From Hyphomicrobiales bacterium (GTDB lineage: Bacteria; Pseudomonadota; Alphaproteobacteria; Rhizobiales; Devosiaceae): a DNA stretch of 5,692 nt. Positions 1-5,637 of this stretch are shown piece after piece; position 1 is the first letter of the stretch, and each line of letters starts with the position of its first letter. Below the pieces are notes generated by a model. That model ran no database searches, was not told the DNA's origin, and saw nothing but the letters and a program-made list of their open reading frames with translations. A program made the translations under genes and the position numbers. The stretch lies in assembly GCA_026989045.1 (NCBI GenBank), contig JALSJY010000022.1:1-5692 (forward strand), in the 5' to 3' direction.

Positions 1-448
1 CACCTACCGCCATTTAGCTGAAGAGGTGCTTGAAAGACTAGAAACTGTAATTGGCAAAAAGGGTAAGAAATGGACAGCCAATTCTTACTTACCAGGGGGT
101 GATTTTGCCATTGGCGAGTTTGATAAATTAGTGTCAGATTTACATAGGCAATATTCATTTATGGCCTATTCACAAATTAAACGCATGGTTAGGCTTTATG
201 GCACATTAACAAAAAATGTTTTAGGAGAAGCAAAATCCTTTGCTGATTTAGGCGAAAGTTTTGGAGCAGATTTAAGCGTTAAAGAGGTTAATTATTTAAT
301 TGAAAATGAATGGACAATTACCCTAGAAGATATTTTATGGCGACGCACAAAGCTTGGTCTGTTTATTTCTGATAGAGATAGCCGAGCATTAAAAAAATAT
401 CTTGATTTTAAAAACTCTCAAAAACCTAATAATTTCCAAGAGTCATAG
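1..448 (+). CDS. glpD: Aerobic glycerol-3-phosphate dehydrogenase, C-terminal part (5' end outside window)
   Basis: FAD-dependent sn-glycerol-3-phosphate dehydrogenase oxidises glycerol 3-phosphate to dihydroxyacetone phosphate and passes electrons to the respiratory quinone pool at the inner membrane. Only the last 148 codons are present; the reading frame is open to the left edge, with the first complete codon at base 2. What is visible is the C-terminal alpha-helical domain of the DAO/GlpD family. It begins with TYRHLAEE, the end of the conserved segment that follows the FAD domain (E. coli has TYRKLAEHAL). Then come LPGGDF at about residues 30-35, a LADLGESFG-like stretch (SFADLGESFGADL), and near the end the typical WRRTKLGLF motif. 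E. coli GlpD is about 500 residues, so roughly 30% of the protein is here. It ends in TAG and overlaps by 23 bp the 3' end of the convergent secreted-protein gene. No terminator is visible at this junction. The identification rests on family motifs and is secure; the catalytic domain cannot be inspected. Confidence 0.93.
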   Translation, partial: TYRHLAEEVLERLETVIGKKGKKWTANSYLPGGDFAIGEFDKLVSDLHRQYSFMAYSQIKRMVRLYGTLTKNVLGEAKSFADLGESFGADLSVKEVNYLIENEWTITLEDILWRRTKLGLFISDRDSRALKKYLDFKNSQKPNNFQES

Positions 449-827
449 ATGCGGCCTGCTTGCACGTAACTTGCTTGCTTGTCCCACTCATTATCATTTT
501 ATACTTGCCATTATAATCTTTTATCAATTCATCAATAAGATCAGAAGCCTGCGCCCCACACCTTAATGAATCTACCTGCATACTGGCCTGAGCTGCACTA
601 TATGGCAATGCAATTCCTTTGCAATTTTGTGTAGCTTTCAAAGCAAATACAGCTAACTGAATATTTTGGGCAATGAAGCGTGGCGCACATTGTGGCCCCT
701 TAGCTGCAAAAACAGGAGCGCTAGCAAAAACCATCAACGAAAATCCAAACATAAATAATATAGATAAAGAGAATATTTTATTTTTCTTATTAACCGCTTG
801 TGCAGATAAATATAGCTTTATTGACAA
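426..827 (-). CDS. Small predicted secreted protein with four cysteines, function unknown
   Basis: I do not recognise this family. With the start chosen here the product has 133 residues. It has a basic N-region (NKKNK at 13-17), a hydrophobic core at about 18-36 and a plausible signal peptidase I site after VFA (residue 41). The mature protein is then about 92 residues and probably periplasmic. It carries four cysteines at 47, 69, 90 and 122, which could form two disulfides. No lipobox is seen, since no cysteine lies at the cleavage site. Start choice: the frame opens with a TTG at 851, but a second TTG at 827 is preceded by GGAGAG at 833-838 (minus strand, 5-nt spacer), a good ribosome binding site, so 827 is preferred. 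No ATG lies before the hydrophobic core; the first is inside it, at residue 26. The 3' end overlaps glpD tail to tail. The overlapping plus-strand frame at 673-876 is taken as a shadow. The coding call is supported by the clean signal-peptide architecture. Confidence 0.68.
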   Translation of the reverse strand: MSIKLYLSAQAVNKKNKIFSLSILFMFGFSLMVFASAPVFAAKGPQCAPRFIAQNIQLAVFALKATQNCKGIALPYSAAQASMQVDSLRCGAQASDLIDELIKDYNGKYKMIMSGTSKQVTCKQAASMTLGNY

Positions 828-832
828 AATAA

Positions 833-838
833 CTCTCC
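833..838 (-). promoter_or_regulatory. Ribosome binding site that decides a TTG start
   Basis: On the minus strand this reads GGAGAG, followed by TTATT and then TTG at 827. The spacing is right for a Shine-Dalgarno site. The other in-frame TTG at 851 has no purine-rich motif upstream and lies just two codons after an in-frame TGA. The site therefore favours the shorter product of the secreted-protein gene. Confidence 0.6.
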
Positions 839-896
839 AAAATAATTTCAAAGATCAAACTAAATTTAAGCTATGAAATTGAATTGAAATAATCAG

Positions 897-925
897 ATTA
901 TATTTAATTTAAATTTTAACAAAAA
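897..925 (-). promoter_or_regulatory. Possible promoter of the secreted-protein gene
   Basis: On the minus strand there is a perfect TATAAT at 902-897, about 70 bp upstream of the preferred TTG start. The hexamer 17 bp further upstream (925-920, TTTTTG) is a poor -35. The surrounding DNA is very AT-rich, so a chance TATAAT is not unlikely. It lies in the short gap between this gene and the end of the DUF599 gene, where a promoter would be needed if the two are not cotranscribed. Confidence 0.25.
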
Positions 926-931
926 TATCTT

Positions 932-1585
932 TTAGACTTTTGTAATTTTCTCGATCAAAGCTCTGGCTCTAGAAAAATAATCACGATAAATTAAAAACAT
1001 AACAATAAAAATTGAAGCTATAATTGATGCCAAAGGCGCAACGAACCAAATAAGCATTGCCACTGAAAAATAATATGCCCTAATACCAGAGTTAAAATTT
1101 CTTGCTGCTAGAGTATTAAGTGCCGCAATTGCAATTATTTCATTTGGATCACCCTCATCAGAATGATCCGCCGCACCAAGCATAATGCAAAAATGATTAA
1201 ACTGACGAAGCGACATAGTAAAAGCCAAAAATGCAGCAACAAATGTAGCCAATAAAACAAGTAACTGCACAGTAATATCAAAAGAACTTAAATCTGGCCT
1301 TATGCCAACCAAAGCTGCATGCAAAACATCAATTTGGCCAAACACCGCAAATAATGCCAAGATTAACAAAACGGTCGTCGATGCAAAAAACGAAACCGAA
1401 CTCATCAAAGATGAAGACAAAATTGCATCAATTGCAGTTTCTCTATGCACCGCATTTTCAACCCAGCGCCGACGCTGAAAATTCATTAAATATGAAAGAG
1501 AGGGGCGCCAACCATCAAGCCATTTAGCGCTGATAGAATAAATGAGCCAAATGATAAGCGGAAAAAAAGAAGCAATAAGGTTCAT
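932..1585 (-). CDS. DUF599 family four-helix membrane protein
   Basis: A 217-residue integral membrane protein of the DUF599 family (Pfam PF04654), common in alphaproteobacteria and of unknown biochemical function. Four hydrophobic segments are visible: about 3-20, 59-83, 104-125 and 172-200. The N-terminal helix is followed by a basic stretch with W-rich surroundings (FQRRRWVENAVHRET at about 36-50). The third helix ends in SLRQFNHF (125-132), and before the fourth helix comes RNFNSGIRAYYF (162-173); these are the features that point to the family. The length fits the family's usual 220-250 residues. The ATG at 1585 is the only good start and lets the first helix be complete; a strong ribosome binding site is not seen (only a weak GG-containing stretch). 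The gene is divergent from the APC permease and in the same direction as the secreted-protein gene, 80 bp or more away, so cotranscription is possible but unproven. Family call fairly sure; role unknown. Confidence 0.85.
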   Translation of the reverse strand: MNLIASFFPLIIWLIYSISAKWLDGWRPSLSYLMNFQRRRWVENAVHRETAIDAILSSSLMSSVSFFASTTVLLILALFAVFGQIDVLHAALVGIRPDLSSFDITVQLLVLLATFVAAFLAFTMSLRQFNHFCIMLGAADHSDEGDPNEIIAIAALNTLAARNFNSGIRAYYFSVAMLIWFVAPLASIIASIFIVMFLIYRDYFSRARALIEKITKV

Positions 1586-1614
1586 TTACTATAACCAATC
1601 TTTGTGTTTACTTA

Positions 1615-1641
1615 AATATATCATAAAAACCTATTCCTCAA
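1615..1641 (-). promoter_or_regulatory. Possible promoter of the DUF599 gene
   Basis: On the minus strand TTGAGG (1641-1636) and TATATT (1620-1615) lie 15 bp apart, 30 bp upstream of the ATG at 1585. Both hexamers are close to the sigma70 consensus, but the spacer is short and the region is AT-rich. It sits in the divergent gap shared with the permease gene. Confidence 0.25.
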
Positions 1642-1675
1642 TAGAGTTTTTTTAAGCAAAAAGACAAGGCGTTTC

Positions 1676-2986
1676 ATGTATAAATCAGGCTCTAAAGTTT
1701 CTTTTTGGTCAGCTGTTGCTATGGGAATTGGAGCAATGGTTGGAGCTGGTATATTTGCCTTGCTTGGGCAGGCTGGTATGATTGCTGGCAATGCAGTATG
1801 GATTTCCTTTATTATAGGGGGTTTAATTGCTCTTTTGTCGGGATATTCTATTGGACGCTTAGGCGCTCGCTTTCCTTCAAGTGGCGGCTTTGTTGAATAT
1901 TTAGTGCAAGCCTATGGCGAGGGCATATTTTCTGGCGCTATTAGCGTGTTAATGTATATTTCTGCGCTGGTTTCGGTTTCGCTAATCGCTAGAGTGTTTG
2001 GTAGCTATGCTTATGAATTATTACCTGCCTCCTCACCGCATATTTTTGTAGAAATTTTCACTGCCAGTATAATATTATTCTTTATGGCAATAAATTTACA
2101 AGGCGCTAGTTCGGTTGCAAAAATTGAAAATATCGTAGTATTTTTGAAAATATCTGCCCTCGTTATTTTTGCCATTGCAGGAATAATAACTCTTGAACCA
2201 GCAAAATTATCACCAGCACTTTATCCGCCAATAAATAAAATATTTTTCTCACTTGCGATAACATTTTTTGCTTATGAGGGCTTTCGAATAATCACCAATG
2301 CCGCCGAAGATATGCCCAATCCTGCCAAAACATTACCACGGGCAATTATGACTTCAATTTTAATCGTCATGGTGCTTTATGTTGCCGTTTCCTTTGCGGT
2401 GTTTGGAAATCTCTCAGCCAAAGAAGTAATTAGGGCGCAAGATTATGCCCTAGCAGAAGCAGCACGCCCAGCCTTTGGCGCTACTGGCTTTATAATTATG
2501 ACATTGGCGGCTTTATTAGCAACTTCTTCTGCAATAAATGCCTCTCTTTATGCGGCGACGAATGTTACATATCGATTAGCACGTTTAGGCGAATTGCCCA
2601 GCGTTTTTGGCAAGCCGATAAAACGCTCAAGAGAGGGGCTGATAATTTCTTCTATTGCTATTTTAATAATGGCACTGTTTTTTGACCTTTCCTCAATTGC
2701 AGCAATCGGCGCTGTTTCAACTTTAATTATTCATATGATTGTGCATATCGGGCATTTGCGGGTGATAAAGAAAACCAAAGCTTCTTCTATTCTGGTAGTT
2801 GCGGCAATTATTTTTACTTTTGGCGCTATTGCCCTGTCTTTGATCTATTTAATGGGTGAAAGACCTCAAATTATTTTCTGGATAATCGGGTTCATAGTGC
2901 TTGCTTTTATTATTGAGATATTATTGCGATTATTTACAGGACGTATTATTGTTAAGCGTAACTATCACAATAAGAAATTTGGCTAA
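1676..2986 (+). CDS. APC-family (amino acid/polyamine/organocation) permease
   Basis: A 436-residue inner-membrane secondary transporter of the APC superfamily, expected to move an amino acid, amine or related solute; the substrate cannot be read from the sequence. About 12 hydrophobic segments can be drawn: near 10-31, 39-60, 84-112, 126-141, 150-172, 188-207, 223-243, 268-290, 321-337, 340-358, 370-392 and 398-421. Helix 1 carries the glycine-rich GIGAMVGAGIF (17-27), the unwound substrate-binding segment of this fold. Helix 6 has FFAYEGF (197-203), the matching unwound region, followed by the conserved loop NAAEDMPNPAKTLPRAI (208-224). The C-terminus is short and basic (KRNYHNKK), as expected on the cytoplasmic side. 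The length is typical. The ATG at 1676 has AAGG at 1666-1669 with 6-nt spacing. It stands alone between the divergent DUF599 gene and the separately promoted groESL operon. No clear terminator follows. Family call secure, substrate open. Confidence 0.92.
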   Translation: MYKSGSKVSFWSAVAMGIGAMVGAGIFALLGQAGMIAGNAVWISFIIGGLIALLSGYSIGRLGARFPSSGGFVEYLVQAYGEGIFSGAISVLMYISALVSVSLIARVFGSYAYELLPASSPHIFVEIFTASIILFFMAINLQGASSVAKIENIVVFLKISALVIFAIAGIITLEPAKLSPALYPPINKIFFSLAITFFAYEGFRIITNAAEDMPNPAKTLPRAIMTSILIVMVLYVAVSFAVFGNLSAKEVIRAQDYALAEAARPAFGATGFIIMTLAALLATSSAINASLYAATNVTYRLARLGELPSVFGKPIKRSREGLIISSIAILIMALFFDLSSIAAIGAVSTLIIHMIVHIGHLRVIKKTKASSILVVAAIIFTFGAIALSLIYLMGERPQIIFWIIGFIVLAFIIEILLRLFTGRIIVKRNYHNKKFG

Positions 2987-3047
2987 AACAATTTTTGTTA
3001 ATCAGAGAAAATCAATAAAACTAATATATACAGCACCATAGCTAATA

Positions 3048-3067
3048 TAGAAATTTCTAGCTAGCTA
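3048..3067. repeat. Adjoining AT-rich palindromes between the permease and groES
   Basis: TAGAAATTTCTA at 3048-3059 is a perfect 12-bp palindrome. It overlaps TAGCTAGCTA at 3058-3067, a perfect 10-bp palindrome. A further TAGCTA lies at 3039-3044 and could pair with 3062-3067 around the first palindrome. No T-run follows, so this is not a standard intrinsic terminator for the permease gene. It could be a weak transcript-end structure, a protein site, or chance in AT-rich DNA. Confidence 0.3.
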
Positions 3068-3106
3068 AGATATATAATAATTCCCCTACCAAATTTATAG
3101 CCAAAC

Positions 3107-3136
3107 CTTGACTCTTCTCATAAGCAACCATATATC
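3107..3136 (+). promoter_or_regulatory. groESL promoter, sigma70-like and RpoH-like elements overlapping
   Basis: TTGACT at 3108-3113 and TATATC at 3131-3136 are 17 bp apart, a reasonable sigma70-type pair. The same DNA reads CTTGAC (3107-3112) and, about 15 bp later, CCATATAT (3128-3135), which resembles the RpoH (sigma32) pattern of CTTG followed by a C-rich/CATnT -10. The predicted start lies near 3143, just before the CIRCE operator, so a bound HrcA would block initiation. Combined RpoH and HrcA control of groESL is known in several alphaproteobacteria; its use here is inferred. Confidence 0.65.
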
Positions 3137-3147
3137 CACCCCAGTAG

Positions 3148-3174
3148 TTAGCACTCTATAGTGGTGAGTGCTAA
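3148..3174 (+). promoter_or_regulatory. CIRCE operator (HrcA binding site)
   Basis: A perfect match to the CIRCE consensus: TTAGCACTC (3148-3156), a 9-bp spacer (3157-3165), and GAGTGCTAA (3166-3174). HrcA binds this inverted repeat and represses chaperonin operons until heat or unfolded protein draws GroEL away from HrcA. It lies just downstream of the predicted -10 and 60 bp upstream of the groES ATG, so it would sit at the start of the transcript. hrcA itself is not in this window. Confidence 0.97.
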
Positions 3175-3234
3175 TGAGCAATTTTCACCGTCCATTTGGA
3201 CAAATAATTTTAACATTATAAAAGAGGATCAGAC

Positions 3235-3525
3235 ATGAATTTTCGTCCCCTACATGATCGCGTGGTAGTTAGCCGCGTTGAAAGTGAAGAAAAAACAGCT
3301 GGAGGCATTATTATTCCAGACACAGTGCAAGAAAAACCATCAGAAGGCGTTATCGTTTCAGTTGGCCCTGGCGCTCGCGATGATAATGGCAAAACCATCA
3401 CCCCAGACGTAAAAGCAGGTGATCGCGTATTATTTGGCAAATGGTCAGGCACAGAAATAAAGATTGACGGCAAAGACCTGTTAATCATGAAAGAAAGTGA
3501 CATCATGGGCGTTATTGAGGCTTAA
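3235..3525 (+). CDS. groS: Co-chaperonin GroES (Hsp10)
   Basis: A 96-residue co-chaperonin that forms the heptameric lid on the GroEL ring, closing the cytoplasmic folding chamber in an ATP-dependent cycle. The sequence starts with the family hallmark FRPLHDRVVV (3-12). It continues with the mobile loop at about 16-33, which includes the GGIII hydrophobic tripeptide region that docks to GroEL. Then comes EGVIVSVGPG (37-46), a short loop with DDNGK, and the closing GDRVLFGKWSGTEIK and LIMKESDIMGVIE segments. The length is that of normal bacterial GroES. The ATG at 3235 has AAGAGGA at 3222-3228 with a 6-nt spacer. It is the first gene of the groES-groEL operon, 48 bp ahead of groEL, under the CIRCE site and heat-shock-type promoter. 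Nothing is missing or unusual. The minus-strand frame over it is a shadow. Confidence 0.98.
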   Translation: MNFRPLHDRVVVSRVESEEKTAGGIIIPDTVQEKPSEGVIVSVGPGARDDNGKTITPDVKAGDRVLFGKWSGTEIKIDGKDLLIMKESDIMGVIEA

Positions 3526-3573
3526 GTCCTTTTCCACCCCAATTTAATTTTTATAAATTTAAGGAGCTATAAA

Positions 3574-5229
3574 ATGGCTGCAAAAGAAGTAAAATTCTCC
3601 ACCGAAGCCCGCGACAAAATGTTGCACGGCGTTAATATTCTTGCCAATGCGGTAAGAGTAACCTTAGGCCCAAAAGGTCGCAACGTTGTAATTGACAAAT
3701 CATTTGGCGCACCTCGCATCACTAAAGATGGCGTGTCTGTTGCAAAAGAAATCGAACTTGAAGATAAATTTGAAAATATGGGCGCTCAAATGGTGCGCTC
3801 AGTTGCTTCAAAAACCAACGACACAGCAGGTGACGGCACAACAACCGCAACAGTTCTTGCGCAGTCAATTGTAACAGAAGGCGTAAAATTAGTTGCTGCT
3901 GGTATGAACCCAATGGATCTTAAGCGCGGCATTGATTTAGCTATCACCGAAGTTGTCGGAAATCTTGGCAAAGCAAAACAAGTAATTTCAACTGTTGAAG
4001 AAATCGCACAGGTTGGCACAATTTCTGCTAATGGCGAAAGCGCAATTGGTGAGCAAATCGCCGATGCAATGCAACGTGTTGGCAATGAAGGCGTTATCAC
4101 TGTTGAAGAAGCAAAGTCACTTGAAACAGAAACAGACGTTGTTGAAGGCATGCAGTTTGATCGTGGTTATCTTTCTCCATATTTCGCAACTGACCCTGAA
4201 AAAATGACCGTTTCATTTGATGATCCGCTTATTCTTTTGCATGAATCAAAACTATCTTCATTGCAACCAATGTTGCCAATTCTAGAATCAGTAGTGCAGT
4301 CATCTCGTCCTCTTCTCATCATTGCAGAAGACATTGACGGCGAAGCACTTGCAACACTCGTGGTAAACCGCCTTCGTGGTGGGCTAAAAGTTGCAGCTGT
4401 TAAAGCTCCCGGTTTTGGAGATCGTCGCAAAGCAATGCTTGAAGATATTGCAATTCTTACTGGTGGAACTCTTATTTCAGAAGAAATGGGCATCAAGCTT
4501 GAAAATGTAACTCTTGACATGCTCGGCACTGCCAAGAAAGTTGAAATCAACAAAGAAACCACAACCATTATTGACGGTGCTGGCTCAAAAGAAGACATCA
4601 CTGGTCGTGTTTCTCAAATCAAAGCACAAGTTGAAGTTACCACATCTGATTATGATCGTGAAAAACTACAAGAACGCCTAGCAAAATTAGCTGGCGGTGT
4701 TGCTGTGATTAAAGTTGGCGGCGCAACTGAAGTTGAAGTTAAAGAGCGTAAAGACCGTGTTGAAGATGCATTAAATGCAACTCGCGCTGCGGTTGAAGAA
4801 GGCATTGTGCCAGGTGGCGGTGTTGCGCTTCTTCGTGCTTCTGCTGATCTTAAAGCCAAGGGCGAAAATGCCGATCAAAAAGCTGGTGTTGGAATTGTTC
4901 GCCGTGCGCTACAAGCTCCAATTCGTCAAATTGCAACAAATTCAGGTGATGAAGCATCTGTCATTGTTGGTAAAATTCTTGACAATAAATCAGCAAGCTT
5001 TGGCTATAATGCTCAAACCTCTGAGTTTGGTGATATGATTGAAATGGGTATTGTTGATCCGGTTAAAGTTGTGCGCACCGCACTGCAAGATGCCGCATCA
5101 GTTGCCTCACTCTTAATCACAACAGAGGCTATGATTGCTGAAGTTCCACAAAAAGATGCAGCACCTGCAATGCCTGATATGGGCGGCATGGGCGGAATGG
5201 GTGGCATGGGCGGTGGCATGGGCTTCTAA
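3574..5229 (+). CDS. groL: Chaperonin GroEL (Hsp60)
   Basis: A 551-residue chaperonin subunit; two stacked heptameric rings bind non-native proteins and, with GroES and ATP, fold them in the cytoplasm. The domain order is normal for group I: equatorial, intermediate, apical, intermediate, equatorial. ATP-site motifs are intact: TLGPKGRNV near 30-38, GDGTTT with Asp at 87, and the catalytic Asp398 in VEDALNATR. The family signature AAVEEGIVPGGG occupies 405-416, at the same numbering as in E. coli. The C-terminus is the usual flexible Gly/Met tail, here DMGGMGGMGGMGGGMGF. The ATG at 3574 is preceded by AAGGAG at 3561-3566 with a 7-nt spacer, an optimal site. It is cotranscribed with groES 48 bp upstream. 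The end of its coding sequence is echoed about 80 bp downstream (see the repeat at 5289-5308), but the gene itself is complete. The sequence looks alphaproteobacterial; many frames on both strands over it are shadows. Confidence 0.99.
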   Translation: MAAKEVKFSTEARDKMLHGVNILANAVRVTLGPKGRNVVIDKSFGAPRITKDGVSVAKEIELEDKFENMGAQMVRSVASKTNDTAGDGTTTATVLAQSIVTEGVKLVAAGMNPMDLKRGIDLAITEVVGNLGKAKQVISTVEEIAQVGTISANGESAIGEQIADAMQRVGNEGVITVEEAKSLETETDVVEGMQFDRGYLSPYFATDPEKMTVSFDDPLILLHESKLSSLQPMLPILESVVQSSRPLLIIAEDIDGEALATLVVNRLRGGLKVAAVKAPGFGDRRKAMLEDIAILTGGTLISEEMGIKLENVTLDMLGTAKKVEINKETTTIIDGAGSKEDITGRVSQIKAQVEVTTSDYDREKLQERLAKLAGGVAVIKVGGATEVEVKERKDRVEDALNATRAAVEEGIVPGGGVALLRASADLKAKGENADQKAGVGIVRRALQAPIRQIATNSGDEASVIVGKILDNKSASFGYNAQTSEFGDMIEMGIVDPVKVVRTALQDAASVASLLITTEAMIAEVPQKDAAPAMPDMGGMGGMGGMGGGMGF

Positions 5230-5255
5230 AGAAACCCATAACACGCCCAAATCAT

Positions 5256-5320
5256 TAGGTGTTCGGGTTGGTCAAGCCAACCCGAATAGCGGCGGTATGG
5301 GCTTCTAAGCCAAACACCTA
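5256..5320 (+). repeat. Nested inverted repeats, with a perfect 10-bp hairpin, downstream of groEL
   Basis: TTCGGGTTGG (5262-5271) and CCAACCCGAA (5277-5286) form a perfect 10-bp stem with a 5-nt loop (TCAAG). No T-run follows, so by itself it is not a standard intrinsic terminator. An outer pair, TAGGTGTT (5256-5263) and AACACCTA (5313-5320), also matches perfectly over 8 bp and would enclose the hairpin together with the groEL-tail echo; it shares two bases with the inner stem, so the two compete slightly. Possible roles are a decayed terminator or a stabiliser of the groESL mRNA 3' end. The stem is seen directly; the role is inferred. Confidence 0.7.
5289..5308 (+). repeat. Second, diverged copy of the groEL 3' end
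   Basis: These 20 bases match the last 20 bases of groEL (5210-5229) at 18 positions, including an exact 12-base ATGGGCTTCTAA that ends in the stop codon. Read in its own frame it encodes GGMGF followed by a stop, just like the GroEL tail. The two differences (GGTGGC against GGCGGT) are both silent third-position changes in Gly codons. The copy lies 79 bp downstream, in the +1 frame relative to groEL, so it is not translated as part of GroEL. It is best read as a duplication scar; it is not a gene. Confidence 0.75.
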
Positions 5321-5343
5321 TCCAAACTACTTATCTAAATATG

Positions 5344-5373
5344 AAGCTCGGGTGGCAACGCCCGAGCTTTTTT
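5344..5373 (+). terminator. Rho-independent terminator of groESL
   Basis: AAGCTCGGGTG (5344-5354) pairs with CGCCCGAGCTT (5359-5369) across a GCAA tetraloop, giving an 11-bp stem with one G-U pair. It is followed at once by T residues through 5373 (six in a row from 5368). This is a textbook intrinsic terminator. It ends the groES-groEL transcript and insulates the toxin-antitoxin pair that begins 50 bp later. Confidence 0.93.
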
Positions 5374-5374
5374 A

Positions 5375-5399
5375 TTGACTTTCGCACAAATTTGTGCGA
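5375..5399 (+). promoter_or_regulatory. Candidate hicAB operator: perfect 18-bp palindrome next to a -35-like TTGACT
   Basis: TCGCACAAATTTGTGCGA at 5382-5399 is a perfect palindrome with no central spacer, as expected for a dimeric DNA-binding protein rather than a terminator hairpin. It starts one base after TTGACT (5375-5380), which resembles a sigma70 -35 element. If that is the promoter, the palindrome fills the spacer and a bound regulator would block RNA polymerase. No good -10 is visible at the expected distance (5398-5403 reads GACGTG), so the promoter part is weak. HicB antitoxins commonly repress their own operon through such sites; the link here is inferred from position. Confidence 0.6.
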
Positions 5400-5412
5400 C
5401 GTGAGGTCATGT

Positions 5413-5417
5413 AAGGA
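5413..5417 (+). promoter_or_regulatory. Ribosome binding site favouring the second hicA ATG
   Basis: AAGGA lies 8 nt before the ATG at 5426 but only 2 nt before the in-frame ATG at 5420. The spacing therefore supports 5426 as the start of hicA. A GAGG at 5403-5406 could serve the ATG at 5420 only with a long 13-nt spacer. Confidence 0.55.
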
Positions 5418-5425
5418 AAATGGAA

Positions 5426-5617
5426 ATGAAGCGAGAGCAATTTATTCGCCAACTACAAAAGCTGGCAAAACATAAGGGTTTATCGCTGATCATTGACAAG
5501 AAGAAAGCCAAGGGAAGTCACTATACCCTATTTTGTGGAGCAAAGCGCACTATAATCAAGTCTGGTGAAATTACTCCAATGATGGCAAAGATTATTACTA
5601 AACAACTGGGTCTTTAA
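5426..5617 (+). CDS. hicA: HicA-family type II toxin (mRNA interferase)
   Basis: HicA toxins are small double-stranded-RNA-binding-fold ribonucleases that cleave mRNA and stop translation until neutralised by HicB. This product has 63 residues from the preferred start (65 from the ATG at 5420), close to the family's usual 58-80. The diagnostic features are present: an N-terminal helix (KREQFIRQLQKLAKHKG), a strand, then KGSHYTLF (29-36) containing the glycine-serine-histidine motif with catalytic His32. A second strand follows (KRTIIKSG), then a C-terminal helix, TPMMAKIITKQLGL, equivalent to the family's KPGTLRSIIKQAGL. The start at 5426 is chosen from its ribosome binding site. It is followed after 20 bp by hicB, the canonical toxin-first order, and preceded by the palindrome at 5382-5399, which suggests autoregulation. 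It begins about 50 bp after the groESL terminator, so it should have its own promoter. Both the histidine and the fold elements look intact, so the toxin is probably active. Confidence 0.88.
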   Translation: MKREQFIRQLQKLAKHKGLSLIIDKKKAKGSHYTLFCGAKRTIIKSGEITPMMAKIITKQLGL

Positions 5618-5637
5618 GACTATTAAAGGAAATTAAC

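Noticed and set aside
673..876. Plus-strand frame of 67 codons across the secreted-protein gene
   Set aside because: It lies almost entirely antisense to the minus-strand gene, which has a clear signal peptide. No family features, and the frame passes through the complement of the hydrophobic core.
1602..1627. TTGTGT and CATAAA considered as the permease promoter
   Set aside because: The spacer is only 14 bp and the hexamers match poorly; not enough to call a promoter.
2986..3000. AACAA-TTT-TTGTT inverted repeat at the permease stop, considered as terminator
   Set aside because: Only a 5-bp A/T-rich stem with a 3-nt loop; too weak and expected by chance in this composition.
3216..3506. Minus-strand 96-codon frame over groES
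   Set aside because: Antisense shadow of a certain gene; no family resemblance.
3786..5219. Several minus-strand and alternative-frame ORFs inside groEL
   Set aside because: Shadows produced by groEL codon use; low-complexity Ser/Thr/Pro-rich translations and no independent start signals.
5382..5399. The palindrome considered as a terminator hairpin
   Set aside because: It has no loop and no following T-run, and the true groESL terminator ends a few bases earlier, so a protein-binding site is more likely.
5401..5422. ATG at 5420 as the hicA start
   Set aside because: AAGGA would be only 2 nt away; the next in-frame ATG at 5426 has an 8-nt spacer. The difference is two residues and cannot be settled from sequence alone.
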